A stretch of DNA of 64,000 nt from Streptomyces sp. VRA16 Mangrove soil (GCF_017377775.1 NZ_JAFVLN010000004.1:434001-498000), one strand, 5' to 3'. Numbered from the stretch's first letter, positions 35,436-45,578 are shown. The notes: a model not told the origin generated them from the letters alone. A program made the numbers and translations.

Positions 35436-37364
35436 TTGCACAAGCCACGAAGGGCAGCCTTGCTGCCCGTCGGTGTCACGGTGGGCGCACTCGTCGCCGG
35501 TGGTCTGTTGGCCATGTCGGGCGCGGCGCAGGCCGACACGGCGACTGACGCCTCGGGGAAGCGCCAGGAGGCCCTGCTCGCCGCGGCGGACGAATACCAC
35601 GTACCGCCCGCCGTCCTGCTCGCCCTGTCCCACCAGGAATCAGCGTGGGACGGACACGGTGGCCTGCCGAGCACCGACGGCGGTTACGGGCCGATGAATC
35701 TCACCGACGTCACCCCCGCCATGCTGGCCGGCGGCGGTGCGGGTGCCGCGGGCCGTGCCGACCTCGATGCCCTCGCCGCCGACCCCGCTCTCCACACACT
35801 GCACCGGGCCGCGGAACTGTCCGGCCTGTCGCCGCGGGACCTGCGCGAGGACGACGCCGCGAACATCCGGGGCGGGGCCGCGCTGCTGGCCACGTACGAG
35901 CGGGAACTGGTCGGCACAACGCCCACGGACCCCGCCGAGTGGTACGGGGCCGTGGCCCGCTACAGCCAGGCCAAGCAGGAGAAGGCAGCCGCTAGCTTCG
36001 CCGACCGCGTCTTCCGCACGATACGCGCCGGCGCCTCCGCCACGACCCAGGACGGTCAGCGTCTGCGCCTGGCTGCCAGCCCTTCGGTCGCCCCCGACCG
36101 GCGGCAGATCGACGCACTGCACCTGGAGAAGGCGTCCACGACGGCCGCCACCGAATGCCCCACCACGGTCGACTGCACCTTCGTCGCCGGCTCTCCGGTC
36201 GGCGGCCAAGTGGCCAATCGCCCCGCGAACGGCATCCGCATCGACACCATCGTCATTCACGACCTGGAGTCCACGTACGACGCCGGTGTCGCGGGCCTGG
36301 CCAACCCCACCAATCCCGCCTCGACTCACTACGTCATGTCGTCGTCCGGCGCGGTCACCCAGATGGTCCCGACCAAAGACATCGCCTTCCACGCCGGGAA
36401 CTACTCGACCAACCTGCACTCCATCGGGATCGAGCACGAAGGCTACGCCGCTCACGGCGCCGCCTGGTACACGGAGTCGCAGTACCAGGCCACGGCCGAC
36501 CTGGTGAAGTATCTGGCCGCGCGCTTCGGCGTACCCCTGGACCGGCAGCATCTCATCGGTCATGACAACGTTGCTGGACCGAACTCCGCGCTGGTCGCCG
36601 GCATGCACTGGGACCCCGGCTACGCGTGGGACTGGAACCACTTCATGAACCTGGTCGGGGCTCCGGTCAGTGGGCTGCCCGAGGTGCCCCAGCCGGGTGA
36701 GGTCGTGGCGGTCACGCCCTCGTTCACGGACAACGTGCAGACCTTCCAGGTGTGCCCCTCCGACGACCCCACCGGGCAGACGCCCACCTGCACCGAACGG
36801 CAGCAGCGGACCAACTTCGTCTACCTGCGCACCGCCCCCAGCGAGACCGCCCCGCTCTTCGGCGACCAGGCGATCCACGGCACCGCTGCGGGCACCAACC
36901 GGGTGAACGACTGGGGCAGCACGGCCCAGGCCGGTCAGCAGTTCGTGGTGGCGGAGGTGCGGGAGGACTGGACCGCCGTCTGGTTCAGCGGGGCGAAGGT
37001 CTGGTTCCACAACCCGGGCGGCGCCAACACCCGTCTCCGCTACGGAGTGAAGATCATCAAGCCCGCCGGGAGCGCTCCGGTGGCACTCTACGGCTCCAGC
37101 TATCCCGACAAGGCCGAATATCCGGCCGGTCTCGGCGCCTCCACGCAGGGCCCGCTCAGCATGTACTCCATCCCGGCCGGACAGGCGTACGTGGCCACCC
37201 AGGACGCCTCGGCCACCGACGACTACTTCCCGTCCAGCGGAGCGGTCGTCATCGGCGGAAGGAAGATGTACACGGTGCAGTACAACCATCGCGTCGCACT
37301 CGTCTACGCGGACGCCGTCACTGCGACCACGGCGACCCACCACTGGGAGAACGACGGCGTCTGA
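35436..37364 (+). CDS. Secreted N-acetylmuramoyl-L-alanine amidase
   Basis: 642 residues from TTG 35436, chosen because AAGGAG lies seven bases upstream and a signal peptide follows at once (KPRRAALLPVGVTVGALVAGGLLAMSGAAQA). After a transglycosylase-like helical segment (VPPAVLLALSHQESAWDGHGG) comes an Amidase_2 domain at about residues 265-395 (TIVIHDLEST, STHYVMSSSGAVTQMVP, HSIGIEHEG, HLIGHDNV), with zinc-ligand histidines visible. The C-terminal ~220 residues carry SH3-like wall-binding segments. It cleaves the amide between MurNAc and the stem peptide. Monocistronic, ended by a strong hairpin. Confidence 0.88.
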   Translation: MHKPRRAALLPVGVTVGALVAGGLLAMSGAAQADTATDASGKRQEALLAAADEYHVPPAVLLALSHQESAWDGHGGLPSTDGGYGPMNLTDVTPAMLAGGGAGAAGRADLDALAADPALHTLHRAAELSGLSPRDLREDDAANIRGGAALLATYERELVGTTPTDPAEWYGAVARYSQAKQEKAAASFADRVFRTIRAGASATTQDGQRLRLAASPSVAPDRRQIDALHLEKASTTAATECPTTVDCTFVAGSPVGGQVANRPANGIRIDTIVIHDLESTYDAGVAGLANPTNPASTHYVMSSSGAVTQMVPTKDIAFHAGNYSTNLHSIGIEHEGYAAHGAAWYTESQYQATADLVKYLAARFGVPLDRQHLIGHDNVAGPNSALVAGMHWDPGYAWDWNHFMNLVGAPVSGLPEVPQPGEVVAVTPSFTDNVQTFQVCPSDDPTGQTPTCTERQQRTNFVYLRTAPSETAPLFGDQAIHGTAAGTNRVNDWGSTAQAGQQFVVAEVREDWTAVWFSGAKVWFHNPGGANTRLRYGVKIIKPAGSAPVALYGSSYPDKAEYPAGLGASTQGPLSMYSIPAGQAYVATQDASATDDYFPSSGAVVIGGRKMYTVQYNHRVALVYADAVTATTATHHWENDGV

Positions 37365-37513
37365 CCGGCGGATCCGTCCCGTGACGTCAATTCGAGAAGG
37401 GCCGACGCGTCGCCGTCGTCGGCGGTGACGCGCCCTCCCTTCCGGCGTCGTCCCGGCCCCCGCTTCGGCAGGGGTCGTTGACTGTCTGCGCTCCCGTCCA
37501 GTCGACGCTCCCG

Positions 37514-37554
37514 CCAGCGGTGGGTGACCTTCGAGGAAGGCCACCCACCGCTGG
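37514..37554 (+). terminator. Terminator after the amidase gene
   Basis: Perfect 13-bp stem (37514-37526 and 37542-37554) with an inner CCTTC/GAAGG extension and GAG loop, 150 bases after the stop. Confidence 0.75.
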
Positions 37555-37614
37555 GATTTCACTGCCCGCGGGACCAGCTCCTCGCGTCGGAACGACGCCT
37601 GATCATGATGCCTT

Positions 37615-37757
37615 TCACCCGAGGTCGGTCGCCCGTATCGCCATCCGGGTTACCGCGCCGCCCTGTGTGTCCGCCGCACGGACCCGCAGTGGCGGGAACG
37701 CGGCGCGCCGGGTGCCTCCATTCGGACTCCTCGTCGTAGGACAGCACGGCCTTCTGG
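37615..37757 (-). pseudogene. S8 protease C-terminal tail fragment, inverted
   Basis: The minus strand reads AVLSYDEESEWRHPARRVP and, after a one-base shift, VRAADTQGGAVTRMAIRATDLG-stop. This corresponds to the last ~50 residues of the S8 proteins here (SYDDG..W, then ARDTVGN...TRAFGLR). It is a head-to-head neighbour of the larger relic that starts at 37754, so the locus has been rearranged. Confidence 0.5.
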
Positions 37758-40088
37758 ACGGGGCAGCGGCTCAAGGAAGCGCTGGTCGGCACCACCGCCG
37801 GCACCCAGCGATTCAGCCCGTTCGACGCGGGCAGCGGGCGGGTGGACGTCGCTGCCGCAGTGCGCTCGACGCTGCTGGTGTCCGGTGACGCGTTCGCTCA
37901 GACGCACTACCCCTACGCCCCGGGTCAGACCGTCCGCCGGGACGTCACCTACACGAACTCCGGCCCCGCCCCGGTCACGCTCGATCTCACGCTGAGCCCC
38001 GCCGAGCTGCCCGAGGGCCTGTTCACCCTGTCGGACGCACAGGTGACCGTGCCCGCGCACGGCACCGCTTCCGTCGGCGTGATCACACATCTCGACGCGG
38101 CCGAGGACAACGGCGCGTACGCCACCCGCTTGGTCGCCACCGGCGCCGACGGAGCCGTGCTGGCCCGCACCCCGGTCGGGGTGAACAAGGAGGGCCGTCG
38201 GGCGACTCTGGCGCTCAGGGCGAAGGACCGCCACGACAAACCGTTGTCCGGAACCGTCATCCTCAAGGACGTCGAGCGCAACACCGCGCCGAAGGTCTAC
38301 TCCGTGGGCGCCTCGGGCCGCCTGGACCTCCGGCTGTCCCCGAGCACCTACTCGGTGTGGCTGAACTCCGCCGTCCCCGGCGTCGACGGCACGCACACGC
38401 TGGGCTTTGCGATGTTCACCGCTCCCGAGATCGACCTCGACGGGGACCGCACGGTCGCCTTCGACGCCGACGACCTGCGCAAGGCGGCCGCCCTCACACC
38501 ACGGGCCACTGCCAACCAGTTCCTGCGGATCGACCAGTACCGCGGCAACACCGGGCTGTTCCCCTTCATGGACAGCTACGTGGCCGAGTACTGGCGCTAC
38601 GACAGCCTGTGGGTCACACCCACGCCCGAGGTGCGGACGGGTTCGTACAACTTCGCGACTCGCTGGCGGCAGATCCAGCCTCCGCTGACGTTCTCCGCGG
38701 GCTCACAGGTCTTCGACGACGTCACGGTCCAAAGCCTGTCGTCCCAGCTCCCCGAGGGAACGCGTGCCTACCGGGCCGCCTGGGCGGGTGACGGCTCCGT
38801 GGCCGAGTTCCGCGGGGTGGAGGTCCGCAACCGCGTCGCGGTCGTCCGCCGCAGCGACACCGTCACCCCGAGGGACCAGGCCGCCGCGGCGGCGAGGGCG
38901 GGGGCCCGTCAGCTCCTGATCCTGAACAACGGGTACGGGAAGTTCGACCCCTGGGCCGATTTGCCGGAGGCCGCCCCGCTGCCGGTGGCATCGCTCGGCA
39001 CCGACGACAGCACGCGGCTGCTGGCCCGGTTCCGCGCGACCGGCACCATCACCCTTCAGGTCGTCTCCCACCCCACCCCCCGCTACGCCTACGACCTCGT
39101 CCGCCGCCACGAGGGCGCGGTTCCCCGGGACCCGTCCTACCGTCCCGCCGCCGCCGAGCTGGCACGCGTTGACGACACGTTCCGCGACACGTCGCAGGGC
39201 CAGGCGGTCGAGTACCGCCAGGACATCTCCCTCCTCGGCCGTCCGCTGGGCATCGTGCCCACCCAGGTCCGGGCCCAGGGTGAACTCACCTCGTGGGTCA
39301 CCGCGGACGACGACGTCCAGTGGGTCTCCTTCGCCTCCAGGTCCGACCTGGGCCAGCGGGGCGTGGCGCGCTCGTACACGCCGCGCAGCACCACACGGGA
39401 GACCTGGTTCGCCCCGATCCAGCATCCACGTCTGCTCAGTGACAACGGCACCAGTGTGCAGGGCCCCTTCCGGGCCGGTGACCACATCAGCACCTCCGTC
39501 ATGACCGCGTGGGGCGACTCCGGCGGGCACGCGGGCGTCGTCTGGGCCGACAGCGACACGTCCCGGATCTCGCTCTACCAGGGCGGCGAACTGCTCGGTG
39601 AGGACGTCAACGAACGGATCGTCGTGGCCGGGGGCCTGTCGCCTGATCCCAAGCCCTACCGGCTGGTGCTGGAGGGCAGCCGGAACCTCCCGGACCGCCC
39701 GTACTCGACCCGTAGCCGCACCGTCTGGGACTTCACCTCGGCCACCACAGATCCCACCCGTCTCACACCGTTGCCGCTGGTACAGCTCGACTACGCGGTG
39801 GACGCCGATCTGTCGGGCCGCGTCCACCGGCGCACGGACCTGACCGTCACGGCCTCGCACCTCAAGGGCGCGGCGGGAGCCGGCGCGATCCGCACGGCGA
39901 CCGTGGAGGTGTCGTACGACGACGGCGCCACCTGGCGCCGGCCGGCGCTACGGCCGTCGGCGGACGGCTGGACGGCACGGCTCGACGCACCGGGGAAGGC
40001 GCGCTACGCGAGCCTGCGGACGACGGCGAAGGACATCGAGGGCAATGGCGTCAGCCAGACCCTGATCCGCGCCTTCGGCCTGCGATGA
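37754..40088 (+). pseudogene. S8 protease relic lacking the catalytic domain
   Basis: An uninterrupted ~778-codon frame that is colinear with the C-terminal two-thirds of the protease at 24520: RLKEALVGTTAGTQRFSPFDAGSGRVDVAAAV (end of the S8 domain), APGQTVRRDVTYTNSG, the PA-like EVRNRVAVVRRSDTV...AGARQLLILNNGYG, VSYDDGATWRRPAL and final LIRAFGLR. Asp, His and Ser of the triad, signal peptide and promoter are all missing upstream. No stop has accumulated, so the deletion seems recent or the fragment is constrained. Confidence 0.8.
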
Positions 40089-40090
40089 GT

Positions 40091-40116
40091 GCCGGGGGGG
40101 GGTGAACATCCCCGGC
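40091..40116. terminator. Bidirectional terminator candidate
   Basis: GCCGGGG at 40091-40097 pairs with CCCCGGC at 40110-40116, between the S8 relic and the convergent SsgA-like gene. Confidence 0.5.
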
Positions 40117-40130
40117 CGAGTGTCCCGAGG

Positions 40131-40601
40131 TCATCGAGCCGAGGCCTCGGGTTCGTCGAACAGCTTCGAGAGGAAAGCGTCGGTGCCGAGCCGCGACGAC
40201 TCCGTACCGGCCGGGACGTGCAGGTACGTGCGGTCGAGCCACTCCCCCAGTTCCGGGACGGGCAGGCTGAAGATGGCGAAGCCACCATGTGCGTTGATCT
40301 GGAGCCACGCGGCCTCCCGGTCCGCGGGGGCGTCGGCCCACACCTGCACGTCCCCCAGGCCGCTCGTGGTGCGCAGACCCTCGTAAAGCAGGTCACGGCC
40401 GACATGCCAGGTGACCGGCGGGGCACCCTCGGGAGCGAACCGGATCGTCACGAGGAGAGGGTGGTCGGGATCGTAACGGAACTCTGTCGGCACGTCCTCC
40501 CATTCGAGAGCACCCGTCATCTGGCTGAGGCACAAGGTGAGAGGGAGGAGAGCATGCGCGGCCGAGTGTTGTGCCTGCACACTGTGTTGGTCACCACTCA
40601 T
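40131..40601 (-). CDS. SsgA-like sporulation/cell division protein (SALP)
   Basis: 156 residues, slightly longer than typical SALPs. Core motifs: TEFRYDPDHPLLVTIRF, VTWHVGRDLLYEGLRTTSGLGDVQVWAD, INAHGGFAIFSLPVPELGEWLDRTY. SALPs occur in sporulating actinomycetes and steer FtsZ placement, septum formation and wall remodelling. The N-terminal ~25 residues (SVQAQHSAAHALLPLTLCLSQ) are less conserved. It stands alone next to a muralytic amidase and an S8 relic. Confidence 0.88.
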   Translation of the reverse strand: MSGDQHSVQAQHSAAHALLPLTLCLSQMTGALEWEDVPTEFRYDPDHPLLVTIRFAPEGAPPVTWHVGRDLLYEGLRTTSGLGDVQVWADAPADREAAWLQINAHGGFAIFSLPVPELGEWLDRTYLHVPAGTESSRLGTDAFLSKLFDEPEASAR

Positions 40602-41258
40602 GACGGCGATTCCTTCCGGTTGGACGATAGGGGATCACAGTCACTGTGGTCCGGATCAGCCAGAAGGTCATCAGTCGGTTGACGGTATGACTCACACGGA
40701 GACCCGCGAGAGACGAAGGGCGCGGCACGCCAGGCTGTGGCGCGGACAGATCACCGCGGGCAAGCACCACAACAGTACGTCTCAGGGTGGCAAGACAGTG
40801 GCACCCACGGCTGGTGTGACGGCCGTGAGGCACGCGCCGATCGTGCCCGATGTGGACGCTCGAAGCATGTGACGCTCGCTCGCGATGTTCCGCGACCGGT
40901 TCCAGCGGATAGCAGTGAATCGACGCACGTCCATGGCCTCGGCCGCCGCGACGGCGGGGCGGCAGGCGCGTTACCGGTCATGTCCGGTCAGGCCCACACG
41001 AGCGCTGACCAGCTTTCGACTTCCTGCGATGAGGGACTGCGCGCAGGCACAGAGGGTGGCGACGGTGCTGCTCAAGCAACACCGTGTTCTCACGGTCGCG
41101 CGCACGGATATCGCACAGGGCAGCGCCGTCCGGACGACCCCCACGCTGTACAGCACGTGTGAGGAACTCGACCGTCCGGTGGTGGCGCTCCGCCAGGAAG
41201 CGGCGCCTTCGTGTGATGCCGGCCCGGCCGGGCGAGTCCGAAGGAGCGTCGGCTCTCC
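40602..41258. other. No gene recognised
   Basis: About 650 bases between the SsgA-like gene and the LuxR gene's terminator. Long plus-strand frames here are antisense shadows of the LuxR gene. A small palindrome CACAG-TCA-CTGTG lies near 40635. Confidence 0.5.
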
Positions 41259-41284
41259 GGGCTCCGCCCGTCCGGGCGGAGCCC
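41259..41284 (-). terminator. Terminator of the large LuxR gene
   Basis: Perfect 12-bp stem GGGCTCCGCCCG/CGGGCGGAGCCC with a 2-base loop, immediately after the stop codon on the minus strand. Confidence 0.7.
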
Positions 41285-41286
41285 GC

Positions 41287-44055
41287 TCAGCCCGAGGTCG
41301 GCTGGTCGTCTCCGAGCGCGGCCAGCGCTGCGGAGAGCCTGCCGCGGCTGGTGATGCCCAGGCGTGGGTAGATCCGGTACAGGTGGGCTCCGACCGTGCG
41401 GTGCGAGATGAACAGGCGCTGGCCGATTTCCCGGTTGCTCAGCCCCTGCGCGGCCAACTCGGCGATCTGCCGTTCCTGGACTGTCAGGCTCTCGCCCTTG
41501 CTCGGGCGCCGACGTCCGTCCGACTCCCCCGCAGCACGCAATTGCTCACGAGCCATGTCAGCCCAGGGTTGTGCACCGACTCGGTCGAACTCGTCACGTG
41601 CGAGCCGCAGCGGCTTGCGCGCATCCACGTTCCGACGCTGTCGGCGCAGTCGCCGGCCGTGCTGGAGGTGAAGTCGGGCACGCGACAGGGGCCATGTGTC
41701 CGGCAGTGCGGACAGCGCGGAGTCGTAGCGTTCCTCGGCGGTATCGTCCGGAGCGAGGACTGCCGCACTGTAGGTGCGGGCGACGATCATCATTTCCGAG
41801 GGCAGCCGGTCCGCCAGCTCCGGCAGCTCGGCCAGCAACTCTCGCGCCTGTTCGGTCCGGCCCGCGGCCGCGGCCGCGTCCACCAGGTCCGGGACGAGCA
41901 GCCAGCGACTGGTCGAGTGGTAGTGCGGGTCGGACTTGTCGAACGTACGCGCGAGAATGTCGTACGCCTCCACGGCGCTGCCGTCGAACAGGGCGAGGAG
42001 GCCGTCGACCTGCTGTGTCATGACGCTCGCGAAGGGCATGACGGGGAAGAGGCTGTGCGCTCTCAGCTCCCGGACCGTCCGAGCTGCGGCTTCGTGTTCT
42101 CCCCGCAGCACCGCCGCGAGCGCCGACGTGGCCTTGAGGCCGAGCCAGACGATCCACTCCCCCGTCTCCTCGGCGAGGGCGATCCCTTCCGCGGCCTCTT
42201 CCCGTGCCTGGGCCAGCTGCCCGAGGTACAGACGTGGCCACGATCCCGCCAGGGATCGCGCGAGCAGCCCGAGGCGGCCCTGCGACCGCCACACGGCAGC
42301 CGCCTGAGCCAGATGACGCGTGGCACGGCCAATGTCACCGATGACCATCGAACCGCTGCCGAGGTAGTGCAGCAGCCGACCGTCCTCACGGTCCGGCTCC
42401 AGCTTTTCGAGCCGTGCGATCAGGTCGGTCCCATGGCGGTACGGTTCCGTGTAGGCCCGTACCGTCAGGACGTGGGGGGCGTCCGGGTCGGGCTTCCACC
42501 GGTCCAGTTCGGCGGCGGCCTGGGCACGCACGCGTGCGTCACCGTCCTGGAAGAAGCATCGGGCGGCCGCACGCCACAGCAGGTTCTCCGCGACGTTCGT
42601 ACTGCCGACGTCGAACGCCCCCGCTGCCGCGTCGATCATGTCCTGAATGCGGCGTTGCGGCTCATCGGGCTCGAACGCGGCCTTGTCGGAGACCAGCATG
42701 AGGCGAGCCCGCTCCGTGGGGCCCAACTCCGCCAGGTCAGCTCTGTCGAGCAGGATCTGGGCCTGGACACGGTCGTTGATCTCGCTGGCCAGCTCGGCCG
42801 CACGGACCAGGAGGCCGGTCTGGCGGCGTGCATCGCGCACCAGCTCTCCGGCCTGGCGCAGGGCCGGTACGGCCGCGGCCAGTTGCCCCCGCTTCTGGGC
42901 GTCGTCGGCGAACCGCTCCAGCTGGCAGGCCAGTTCGTCGTCCGGACCGAGCGTGGCAGCGGCAAGGTGGACGAGCCGCCGCCCAGGTGATCCCTCCAGC
43001 GTCTCGGCCAGGGCCTGGTGGGTGGACAACCGGTCGGCGACGGATGCCCGGGTGTAGATCGCGGAGCGCATCAAGGGGTGCCGGAACTCCGGTGTGCGAC
43101 CGGTCAGAACCACCAGTCCCGCGTCGACGGCCTCCTGCAGGGCGTACACGGAGACTTCCGAGCCCGCGAGACGACTTGCCACGTCGAGGAGCTGGTTCAG
43201 TGGTGCGGTGGGCTCCGCCGCCAGGACCAGGAGGAACGTCCTGCACTCGCGGGTGAGCGAGTCGGTGCGGGAGGCGAACGCGGTCTCCAGTCGCTGGGTC
43301 AGGGGCAGATCGTCGAGCCGGGGTGACATGCCCTGCGCCGCCCTCGGCAGTTCGACGAGCGCGAGAGGATTGCCGGCGGCGCGCTCCAGGATGCGGGCCC
43401 GCACCGCGTCCGCCAGGCCCGGGGCGTCGGCGTCGAGCAGTTCGGCCGCTGCGGCCGGGGAGAGGGGCTCCAGAACGAGTTCGGCGTGAGTCCCCAGGGT
43501 GTACGTGCCCGGTGACGAGGTTCGTGCCGCGCCGATCATGAGGATGGGGAGGTCCCGGGTACGCCGGGCCACGAATCCGAGCACGTCACGGCTCGAGGAG
43601 TCGACCCACTGGAGATCATCGACGAGCAGCAGGAGGGGCTGGCGGTCGGCGGCGTCGGCGAGCAGCTCGAGCACCGCCATCCCGACTCGATAGATTTCGG
43701 GTTCCCCGTCACTGGCCCCGAAGGCGCCACCGAGTGCCTTCTGGTACGGGGCCGGCAAGGCGTCGGCTCCGCCGAGAACCGGTTGGAGCAGCAGGTGCAG
43801 CGCGGCGAACGGCAGCCACTGCTCAGTCTCGACGCCGGAGGTGCGAAGGACTCTGACCCCCTGGTCAGAAGCATGGGAACCGAACGTGCGCAGCAGAGAG
43901 GATTTGCCGACACCGGGGTCTCCGCGGACCAGTAGCGCGTCGCCCTTGCCTGCCACCGTGCTCGAGAGCAGGCCGTGCAGGACCTTCAGCTCCTCGTCCC
44001 GACCGATCATGCCGTGAGCACTGATTCCGGTCCGGACGAAGCGCCCCTCAGGCAC
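41287..44055 (-). CDS. Large ATP-binding LuxR (LAL) regulator
   Basis: 922 residues. N-terminal AAA/STAND ATPase: MIGRDEELKVLHGLL, Walker A VRGDPGVGKSSLLRTF, Walker B PLLLLVDDLQWVDSSS. A long TPR-like helical middle follows. The C-terminal LuxR HTH reads SLTVQERQIAELAAQGLSNREIGQRLFISHRTVGAHLYRIYPRLGI. LAL proteins are MalT-like activators that oligomerise with ATP and inducer. It could start at MIGRDEE (44010). The inducer is unknown; adjacent genes show no pathway link. Confidence 0.88.
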   Translation of the reverse strand: MPEGRFVRTGISAHGMIGRDEELKVLHGLLSSTVAGKGDALLVRGDPGVGKSSLLRTFGSHASDQGVRVLRTSGVETEQWLPFAALHLLLQPVLGGADALPAPYQKALGGAFGASDGEPEIYRVGMAVLELLADAADRQPLLLLVDDLQWVDSSSRDVLGFVARRTRDLPILMIGAARTSSPGTYTLGTHAELVLEPLSPAAAAELLDADAPGLADAVRARILERAAGNPLALVELPRAAQGMSPRLDDLPLTQRLETAFASRTDSLTRECRTFLLVLAAEPTAPLNQLLDVASRLAGSEVSVYALQEAVDAGLVVLTGRTPEFRHPLMRSAIYTRASVADRLSTHQALAETLEGSPGRRLVHLAAATLGPDDELACQLERFADDAQKRGQLAAAVPALRQAGELVRDARRQTGLLVRAAELASEINDRVQAQILLDRADLAELGPTERARLMLVSDKAAFEPDEPQRRIQDMIDAAAGAFDVGSTNVAENLLWRAAARCFFQDGDARVRAQAAAELDRWKPDPDAPHVLTVRAYTEPYRHGTDLIARLEKLEPDREDGRLLHYLGSGSMVIGDIGRATRHLAQAAAVWRSQGRLGLLARSLAGSWPRLYLGQLAQAREEAAEGIALAEETGEWIVWLGLKATSALAAVLRGEHEAAARTVRELRAHSLFPVMPFASVMTQQVDGLLALFDGSAVEAYDILARTFDKSDPHYHSTSRWLLVPDLVDAAAAAGRTEQARELLAELPELADRLPSEMMIVARTYSAAVLAPDDTAEERYDSALSALPDTWPLSRARLHLQHGRRLRRQRRNVDARKPLRLARDEFDRVGAQPWADMAREQLRAAGESDGRRRPSKGESLTVQERQIAELAAQGLSNREIGQRLFISHRTVGAHLYRIYPRLGITSRGRLSAALAALGDDQPTSG

Positions 44056-44268
44056 ATGGTGGTGGTCGGCCGCTCAGCCGCCGTTTTTCTTCGTATCAGG
44101 CTCAGCGTCGGCGGCACACCTCTGACATCGGTCACGGGCACGGATTTTACCTGCCCCTGACCTCTTCCCTTGAGACGGGTCCGGCTCGGTCAACAGTCGA
44201 ATGACTACGTGATGACTCTCTGTCCACGACCACGACTCCTGCGCTCGGGGTCGTGTGCGAAGGAAGCC

Positions 44269-44299
44269 GTCGGCCCACCGACCGGGGCGGTGGGCCGAC
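44269..44299 (-). terminator. Terminator of the small secreted protein gene
   Basis: Perfect 12-bp stem (44269-44280 and 44288-44299), 7-base loop, 27 bases beyond the stop. Confidence 0.75.
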
Positions 44300-44325
44300 A
44301 TGCGTCACGGTATGGACCGAAGTAC

Positions 44326-44562
44326 CTACCGCTTCCAGAGGTACCAGACGCCGGCCTCGTGGTCGTTGTCGCAGTAGTAGCTGCCGCCCGGGTCGTTGCT
44401 CTGGTAGACGACCTTGACCGCGAGGCACTGAGCCTGCGTGTCGTAGAGCCCGATCACGGTGTCGGCGTGCGCGGCTGCGGCTCCCCCGAACGTGACGCCC
44501 GTCGCACCCAGCGCGACGAGGCTCGCGGAGACAAGTTTCTTCTTCCAGCCCAGAAATGACAT
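44326..44562 (-). CDS. Small secreted protein
   Basis: 78 residues: a signal peptide (WKKKLVSASLVALGATGVTFGGAAAAHA, cleavage after AHA) and a mature part of about 43 residues with two Cys (TQAQCLAVKV, GSYYCDNDHE) that could form a disulfide, ending GVWYLWKR. Function not recognised; many Streptomyces secrete such small proteins. Its promoter candidate is the only one in the window that matches the ECF41 -10 exactly (TGTCACA-N16-CGTC), 45 bases upstream of the ATG. Confidence 0.75.
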   Translation of the reverse strand: MSFLGWKKKLVSASLVALGATGVTFGGAAAAHADTVIGLYDTQAQCLAVKVVYQSNDPGGSYYCDNDHEAGVWYLWKR

Positions 44563-44606
44563 GTGTGACTTTTCCTCTCCTCGACAGTGCGGCGCCAGCG
44601 GTGCGC

Positions 44607-44633
44607 GACGACGCACAGGAACAACGTGTGACA
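44607..44633 (-). promoter_or_regulatory. ECF41-like promoter candidate, exact consensus
   Basis: Minus strand TGTCACA, 16 bases, CGTC; exact match to the remembered ECF41 consensus. Drives the small secreted protein gene. Confidence 0.65.
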
Positions 44634-44885
44634 CCGTGTCACGTTGATCAACAGGTCGGCAAGCCTCATCTCTTGCGCTGTACGGGTTACCAGCCATGAT
44701 TGGCCGAATCGGAACCTCGCCCCCACAGGACGCTTCCACCACCGGTTCGCCTGCCGCAGGTTCGGGGCGGTATCCTGCGACACCGTGTGATGGTGGCCGA
44801 TGGAGGCCACACACTCGAAGGCGCGGGCTGTGCCGCCTGATCCGATGACACCGTTGCACGGTGAACCGTAAGAGAGTGACGACAA

Positions 44886-45317
44886 GTGGATCTCAAACTG
44901 GAAGTCCTGGTGCTGCCCGTCTCCGACGTCGACCGGGCGAAGGCCTTCTACCAGGCGGTCGGTTTCCGTCTGGACGCCGACCACGTCACGGACGAGACCT
45001 ACCGGGTCGTCCACATGACACCCCCGGGTTCGCCCTGCTCGGTGCTCTTCGGCACCGGCGTCACCCTGGCCGCCCCCGGGTCGTCCAAAGGCCTCCACCT
45101 CATTGTCTCGGACATCTTCGAGGCACGGGACGAGCTGGTCGGCCGGGGTGTGGAGGTGGGCGAGGTCTATCACGACACCAGCGACATCTTCCACCGTTGT
45201 ACGGACGAGAGGTGGATCAGCGGACCTGACCCTCAGCGCCGCAACTACCGCACGTACGCGGACTTCACCGACCCGGACGGCAATGGCTGGGTCCTTCAGG
45301 AGGTGCCGAACCCGTAG
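44886..45317 (+). CDS. VOC (glyoxalase/bleomycin-resistance) family protein
   Basis: 143 residues from GTG 44886: LEVLVLPVSDVDRAKAFYQAVGFRLD, VVHMTPPGSPCSVLFGTGV, GLHLIVSDIFEARDELVGRGVEVGEV and FTDPDGNGWVLQEV. Two beta-alpha-beta-beta-beta units of the VOC superfamily; metal ligands are not fully clear. It could be a dioxygenase, isomerase or binding protein. Followed 9 bases later by a zeta-toxin-like fragment, which is probably chance. Confidence 0.85.
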   Translation: MDLKLEVLVLPVSDVDRAKAFYQAVGFRLDADHVTDETYRVVHMTPPGSPCSVLFGTGVTLAAPGSSKGLHLIVSDIFEARDELVGRGVEVGEVYHDTSDIFHRCTDERWISGPDPQRRNYRTYADFTDPDGNGWVLQEVPNP

Positions 45318-45326
45318 GGCTTCGCC

Positions 45327-45578
45327 GTGCGACTCGACCGACGGTGCGTGGAACCGTCAGCGCCCTACCGGGAGATCACCTTCTCCACCGAGAAGTGTTG
45401 GGTGCCGCAGGCGCGGCCGGTGGTGGTGTTCGTGGCCGGGCAGCCCTGCTCGGGCAAGACGACGCTCGCCGACCTGGTGCACATGCAGCGGCGCGGTGGC
45501 GCCGTGCGGGTGAGCCGGGACCTGTACAAGAGCGCGCACGAGGCCTACCCACATCTGGTGGCCGCCAACGTTCGGTAG
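45327..45578 (+). pseudogene. Zeta-toxin-like kinase, C-terminally truncated
   Basis: 83 residues with FSTEKCWVPQARPVVVFVAGQP, Walker A GQPCSGKTT and GGAVRVSRDLYKSAHEAYPHLVAANVR-stop, the N-terminal third of a zeta-toxin/UDP-GlcNAc-kinase-like P-loop protein. Catalytic Asp, Arg and the lid are absent. No antitoxin is visible. Likely dead. Confidence 0.6.

Noticed and set aside
37754..40088. Functional second S8 protease
   Set aside because: No catalytic Asp, His or Ser and no signal peptide upstream, so it was called a relic.
40885..42990. 701-codon plus-strand frame
   Set aside because: It is the antisense shadow of the large LuxR gene at 41287-44055, with Arg/Pro-rich composition and no motifs.
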